Source of the DNA: Burkholderiaceae bacterium
Lineage (GTDB): Bacteria; Pseudomonadota; Gammaproteobacteria; Burkholderiales; Burkholderiaceae
Direction of reading: 5' to 3'
Assembly (NCBI GenBank): GCA_947457875.1
Contig: CANGWV010000006.1
Coordinates: 1-33,094, forward strand
Length of the DNA: 33,094 nucleotides
Below, one piece after another: positions 28,655 through 33,094 of this stretch. A program made the translations under genes and the position numbers. The notes beneath the pieces were generated by a model. The model worked only from the letters and a program-made list of their open reading frames with translations. It made no database searches and was not told the DNA's origin. Position 1 is the stretch's first letter. Each line of letters opens with the position of its first letter.

Positions 28655-29989
28655 TTAAAGCAGTCCCTCAAAAAGTACCACATTTACTAATTCGCCCGCC
28701 GCAACATTGCCTTGCTCGTGGCTCAAAACAATGAAGCAGTTGGCCTCACTCATCGAACGTAAGATGCCAGCGCCTTGGCTGCCAGTCACCCGAACTTGTG
28801 TCCTGCCATCAGGACCGATTTCTAAAATTCCCCGCTGGTATTCAGTTCTGCCGGGCTTTTTGCGGATGGCTGCCGATGCGATTGCTTGGGTCAGTGGCGG
28901 CCTGTGCTGGGTTGCGCCACTGAGTTGCAAGAGTGCCGATTGAACAAATTGATAGAAGGTCACCATAACCGCAACTGGGTTGCCTGGCAAACCAAAAAAT
29001 AGGGTGCTACGCGGGGGGTGTTGATTGGGAACCGGTTTGAGGGTGCCAAACGCCATGGGTCGCCCAGGGCGCATGGCAATTTTCCAAAAGCCAATGTCAC
29101 CTAATTCCTGCATGACTTGCTTGGTGAAGTCGGCCTCGCCAACGGAGACGCCTCCTGAGGAAATGATGACATCCGCTGTTGATGCTGCTTGCGAAAAGGC
29201 AGTCTTTAATGCAATCGGATCATCTTGAATGATCCCGCAATCGAGCACATCGAGGTCCAAGCGATTAAGTAGCCCCATCAGGCTATAGCGATTGCTGTCA
29301 TAAATGCTGCCTGAGTCCAATGGCGATCCAAGGGGACGCAATTCATTGCCCGATGAGAGGATCGCTACCCGTAACTTGCGCTTGACCGTCAGCTTGTTTA
29401 TACCAAGTGATGCCGCTAAACCCAAGTCCGACGGCCGCAGAATGCGTCCTGCCCTTATCGCCACAGAGCCTTGCGCTAAATCCTCACCGCGCAAGCGGCG
29501 ATTCTCCCCACTTGAAACCGCACTCGATTCAAATTGAATGCACTCAATCCCATCCGCAGCCAGGGGAAGTTTTTGCGTCATCTCTTGGGGTATTACGGTA
29601 TCGCATTGCGCGGGCATCAATGCCCCCGTCATGATCTTGAGGCATTGGCCTGCCGCAAGGGAGCCGGTAAATGGGGTGCCAGCAAAAACGGTACCCGCGA
29701 CAGTCAGCTGAGTGAGGGGCTCGCTACGGAGTTCTGTTCCCCGAAAGGCAAAGCCATCCATCGCTGAATTGTCGGCAGCGGGAACGTCAATCGGCGATAG
29801 TACGTCGCAAGCCAAAATACGATTGAGGCCTTGATCGAGCAAAACCGATTCGGTTTTGGCAACTGCGCCAGAGTCAAGCAATTGATCAACCAGACCGGAA
29901 ATAGCCGCGCGGGTTTCTTCAACCGTGAGTCCAGTGTTGATTAAATGGGGTGCATTGGGCGAGAGGGGTGAGGTACTCATCTTGGACAA
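28655..29989 (-). CDS. moeA: Molybdopterin molybdenumtransferase MoeA
   Basis: DVPAADNSAMDGFAFRG, VAILSSGNELRPLGSPLDSGSIYDSNRYSL, VIISSGGVSVGEADFTK, GLPGNPVAVMVTF; start 29989 or 29980. Confidence 0.95.
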   Translation of the reverse strand: MSKMSTSPLSPNAPHLINTGLTVEETRAAISGLVDQLLDSGAVAKTESVLLDQGLNRILACDVLSPIDVPAADNSAMDGFAFRGTELRSEPLTQLTVAGTVFAGTPFTGSLAAGQCLKIMTGALMPAQCDTVIPQEMTQKLPLAADGIECIQFESSAVSSGENRRLRGEDLAQGSVAIRAGRILRPSDLGLAASLGINKLTVKRKLRVAILSSGNELRPLGSPLDSGSIYDSNRYSLMGLLNRLDLDVLDCGIIQDDPIALKTAFSQAASTADVIISSGGVSVGEADFTKQVMQELGDIGFWKIAMRPGRPMAFGTLKPVPNQHPPRSTLFFGLPGNPVAVMVTFYQFVQSALLQLSGATQHRPPLTQAIASAAIRKKPGRTEYQRGILEIGPDGRTQVRVTGSQGAGILRSMSEANCFIVLSHEQGNVAAGELVNVVLFEGLL

Positions 29990-30003
29990 TCCTAAAATAG
30001 AAT

Positions 30004-30618
30004 TTAGTTTGAGCCTTGCAAGGTCTGCTCAAGGGCGCGCAATTCTTCTGGCGTATTGGTGTTGGCAAACGCTGCATCATCGGCAAAGACGACGGTGCTC
30101 GAGGGTAGGGCTTCGAACCAGCGGTCAATTTTGCGTCCGCCTTGATCTAAAAATTGTTGAAGTGATTTTTTAACACTGCGTCGCATCAGACAGAAAACTG
30201 GCTGAGTCCAGGTTATACCCGTTGCATCTACGCTGGAGGCATACACGAGATCGGATTGCGTTGAGATCATTTCCTCCAGTAGCCGCTCACTTAAATTTAA
30301 AGGAAAGACAGGCGAGTCGCAGGGTACCGATAGGAGGTATTCGGTATTGCAGTGTTCGAGACCAGCCGCAAATCCGGCAAGTGGACCCGCGAAATCGGGG
30401 TGATGGTCAGCGATAACAGTATGGCCATATTGCGCATAGCGATCGTGGTTGCGATTGGCATTAATGAGGATGGCTGTTACTTGAGGGGTGAGGCGATCAA
30501 TGGCATGCTCAATTAAGGGCTTTCCCATGAAGGAGACTAAGCCCTTGTCGATGCCGCCCATTCGCTGGGCGCGACCGCCCGCCAAAATGAGGCCAGTAAT
30601 CTCAGCACGCGCAGTCAT
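30004..30618 (-). CDS. mobA: Molybdenum cofactor guanylyltransferase MobA
   Basis: ITGLILAGGRAQRMGGIDKGLVSFMGKPLIEHAIDRL, SVPCDSPVFP. Confidence 0.95.
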   Translation of the reverse strand: MTARAEITGLILAGGRAQRMGGIDKGLVSFMGKPLIEHAIDRLTPQVTAILINANRNHDRYAQYGHTVIADHHPDFAGPLAGFAAGLEHCNTEYLLSVPCDSPVFPLNLSERLLEEMISTQSDLVYASSVDATGITWTQPVFCLMRRSVKKSLQQFLDQGGRKIDRWFEALPSSTVVFADDAAFANTNTPEELRALEQTLQGSN

Positions 30619-31733
30619 TAACCACCGATATACGACATCTCTACTTTGTTTGCCGAATGCCCAAGCCCTACCGTTGCTTGGCCGCGGATTTCAGAGTAGT
30701 TGTCGTTACGTACAGACCAAGTACTCATGATGGCATTGGCAATTTCTAAATCGCTGCAGCCAGAGCGCAGCATGGTCTTGAAGTCATAGCCTTGGCTAGC
30801 AAATAAGCAGAGGTAGAGTTGACCATCCGTCGAGATGCGGGCGCGACTGCACTCATGGCAAAAGGTTTGGGTCACGCTAGAAATAACGCCGATTTCACCG
30901 GATCCATCGCGGTAGCGCCAACGCTGCGCCACTTCACCAGCATAGTTGGCTTCAATTGGCTCCAGGGGATGGATCGCATGAATGCGCTCAATCACCTCTT
31001 TGGATGGCATTACTTCTTTCATGTCCCAGCCGTTCGAACTTCCCACATCCATAAATTCGATGAAGCGCAATGCGACGCCGGTATTGCGGAAGTGACTCGC
31101 CATTGGAGTGATCTCTTGATCATTCGTTCCTTTTTTTACCACCATATTTACTTTGATCGACTCAAAGCCGGCCTCTTGAGCCGCAGCAATGCCATCCAGG
31201 ACATCACTCACCGGAAAATCCGCATCATTCATTTGTTTAAAGATCGCATCGTTTAGCCCGTCTAGGCTAATGGTGAGGCGATGTAAGCCGGCTGCTTTTA
31301 GTTGTGCTGCCTTTTTTCTCAAGAGACTACCGTTGGTGGTGAGGGTTAACTCAAGCTGCTTGCCGTCCGGCTTTTTTATCTCTGCCAGCATGGAGATCAA
31401 GCCTTCTACATTCTTACGCAGTAATGGCTCACCACCCGTCAAGCGAATTTTTTCAATCCCAAGCGATGCAAAAATGGCTGTAAGGCGTGTCATTTCCTCA
31501 AAGCTCAGCAGGGCGCTTTGCGATAGATAGGGATAGTTCTGATCGAACACTTCTTTGGGCATGCAGTAGGTGCAGCGGAAGTTGCACCGATCCGTGACTG
31601 AGATGCGTAAATCACGCAAAGGACGTCCACGCAAATCAATCGACCGGGTCGTGGGGGCAGCTAAGGTGGACGGCATTACAGGGGCAAGGCCCTTGCCTTC
31701 ATCGATGCGAATGGGGATTACGCGTTCAACCAT
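30618..31733 (-). CDS. moaA: GTP 3',8-cyclase MoaA (radical SAM)
   Basis: [42 protein letters not shown]-terminal cluster [22 protein letters not shown]; stop overlaps mobA start (TAATG). Confidence 0.97.
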   Translation of the reverse strand: MVERVIPIRIDEGKGLAPVMPSTLAAPTTRSIDLRGRPLRDLRISVTDRCNFRCTYCMPKEVFDQNYPYLSQSALLSFEEMTRLTAIFASLGIEKIRLTGGEPLLRKNVEGLISMLAEIKKPDGKQLELTLTTNGSLLRKKAAQLKAAGLHRLTISLDGLNDAIFKQMNDADFPVSDVLDGIAAAQEAGFESIKVNMVVKKGTNDQEITPMASHFRNTGVALRFIEFMDVGSSNGWDMKEVMPSKEVIERIHAIHPLEPIEANYAGEVAQRWRYRDGSGEIGVISSVTQTFCHECSRARISTDGQLYLCLFASQGYDFKTMLRSGCSDLEIANAIMSTWSVRNDNYSEIRGQATVGLGHSANKVEMSYIGG

Positions 31734-31775
31734 GACTTAATTATGGCGGTGATTGGAATAGGGTGCTGAGTTAAG

Positions 31776-31799
31776 CAAAACCCCAATGAAGGGGTTTTG
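31776..31799 (-). terminator. Rho-independent terminator downstream of rne
   Basis: Perfect 9-bp stem CAAAACCCC/GGGGTTTTG with 6-nt loop, just after the rne stop on the minus strand. Confidence 0.65.
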
Positions 31800-31805
31800 T
31801 TCGAC

Positions 31806-33094
31806 TTAGATTTCCTTTGGTACCGATTTTTCCTGCCCACCGGTTTCGATCAGGACCATGGGTCCCTGCGGAAGTGCTGCCGGCGGCTTGGGTTCCCGGG
31901 TAGCCCGAATTGGGGCTGGCTCAGACTGTATCTGGGTTTGGACTTCAGCTAATTTGGCTGTATCTGTCCCAACCCAAACCATGCCTGCTGATTCGAGCAC
32001 CTGCTGCAATGGCTTCTCTTCGAGTGGAGCAAAGGACACCTTTGGTAACTCAGGCACTGGAGCCAATGCTACCGGCGCTACTGCTACAGGCTTTGCCAGT
32101 GCAGCGGCTGCTGGATCAAAACTGGCTACTGCTGATTCGGACGCTTGCTGGTCTACGCCGTTACTGCGCTCACCATGAGTACGATCGCTCTGATTTGAGC
32201 GTGGCGGACGAGATCCACGACCGCCCGATTGTGGACTTGGCTTGCGAGCGCTAAAGCTGGCAGTCAGTTCGCCGGTAGGAATGGTTGCCGATGATCCAGC
32301 CATACCCGATGGTGGCCATGTACCGCCAGCGGAGTAGCTAGTAATCACCGTTGCGTTTGCCTCTCCGGCACCTTCACTGCGCTCAGTACGCCCACCACGA
32401 CCACGGCCACGGCGATTGCGACCACGACCACGGCGTTCATCACCACCATCCGTCGCTGAATTGCTATCGGCTGTAGATGGAGCATCGTTTGGCTTCGCGC
32501 TTACAGCGTCAGTATCGGTGCGCGCGACTTCAGGGCGCTCGGTGCGACCATTGCGATTGCGACCACGGCCTTCTTGACGGGGCTTTGCTTCACGCGCACC
32601 CTCTGTGTTCGAACTTGCATCGGGAGCTGCGCCTGCTGGCCGTTCGCCGCGTTCGCTGCGTTCACCACGGCGTCCACGATTGCGTCCACGATCACCGCCA
32701 TTGCGATTACCATCGCGGCTTTGGCCGTTGCGGCCGCGTGGGGCAGCAGGTGCTGGTTTGACTTCAGCTTCGCTGGATGAGAACAATTTTTTGATGAAAC
32801 CAAAGAAGCCGCCCGAGCTGGATTGCGAATCGCTACTTGACGTACGTGCTGGACGTGGCTGGGTAACTGGGGCAGGCTGGCTTGGAGTAATGCCTTTCAC
32901 AGCGGCTTCAGGGCGCGCCTTAACATCGCCTTCTTTGCGACTCACCACCGTATCGGCTTCGAGTTCGCGCGCGGCTTCTTCAGCCATCACGTAACTGGCT
33001 TTTTGATCATCTAACCGAACATCGTCATGGCGCAAGCGCTCTAATTTGTAATGCGGTGTTTCCAAATGCTTGTTTGGAATCATTAAGACATTGA
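31806..33094 (-). CDS. rne: Ribonuclease E, C-terminal region (5' end beyond window)
   Basis: Frame stays open to the window edge (NVLMIPNKHLETPHYKLERLRHDD...), matching the catalytic-domain end of RNase E, then Arg/Gly-rich low-complexity tail GRNRNGRTERPE, RGRGRNRRGRGRGGRTERSEG. The ATG at 33083 is internal. Confidence 0.9.
   Translation of the reverse strand, partial: NVLMIPNKHLETPHYKLERLRHDDVRLDDQKASYVMAEEAARELEADTVVSRKEGDVKARPEAAVKGITPSQPAPVTQPRPARTSSSDSQSSSGGFFGFIKKLFSSSEAEVKPAPAAPRGRNGQSRDGNRNGGDRGRNRGRRGERSERGERPAGAAPDASSNTEGAREAKPRQEGRGRNRNGRTERPEVARTDTDAVSAKPNDAPSTADSNSATDGGDERRGRGRNRRGRGRGGRTERSEGAGEANATVITSYSAGGTWPPSGMAGSSATIPTGELTASFSARKPSPQSGGRGSRPPRSNQSDRTHGERSNGVDQQASESAVASFDPAAAALAKPVAVAPVALAPVPELPKVSFAPLEEKPLQQVLESAGMVWVGTDTAKLAEVQTQIQSEPAPIRATREPKPPAALPQGPMVLIETGGQEKSVPKEI

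Noticed and set aside
32477-32994. Long + strand ORFs rich in His/Cys/Arg opposite rne (32477..32761, 32574..32780, 32605..32994)
   Set aside because: Antisense shadow of the GC-rich, Arg-coding low-complexity RNase E tail; composition explained by the complementary codons.
1-33094. CRISPR arrays, tRNA/rRNA genes, IS elements, phage or defence genes
   Set aside because: Looked for regularly spaced repeats, tRNA-like cloverleaf or CCA ends, transposase/integrase motifs and defence-type proteins; none seen by eye.

Overview
This 33 kb window is a gene-dense chromosomal segment of a betaproteobacterium. Gene content and order suggest Burkholderiaceae, probably Polynucleobacter-like (inference from protein resemblance; no search was run). 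Order: 3' end of rpsA, ihfB, lapB, ugd, heptose kinase, hldD, a ComEA-like helix-hairpin-helix protein, cysM, mltB(-), an HDAC-family hydrolase, etfB-etfA, a small membrane protein(-), a META/HslJ-like lipoprotein(-), rpsP-rimM-trmD-rplS, a NUDIX/CoA pyrophosphatase, a CobD/CbiB-family protein, rsgA(-), an M48 peptidase(-), a two-gene NTF2-like + DAO/PuuB-like FAD oxidoreductase unit, orn, a mogA-type gene(-), pmbA, an orphan TRAP-type solute-binding protein, folA(-), thyA(-), a TrxR-like ferredoxin-NADP reductase(-), fdxA(-), a 2-hydroxyacid dehydrogenase, a moaA-mobA-moeA operon(-) and the C-terminal part of RNase E(-). I see no tRNA, rRNA, CRISPR array, transposase, integrase or phage gene. 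I did not find a clear new multi-gene system. The most interesting spots are: (a) the NTF2/FAD-oxidoreductase unit with a terminator-like hairpin abutting its start codon, lying between the M48 gene and an orn gene that has no ATG or GTG start (ATT or TTG must be used); (b) a recurrent -10-like hexamer 5-6 nt before ATG with no Shine-Dalgarno, suggesting leaderless transcripts; (c) an intercistronic terminator-like hairpin between rpsP and rimM; (d) palindromes in the ihfB-lapB gap where lapA is expected in many relatives.
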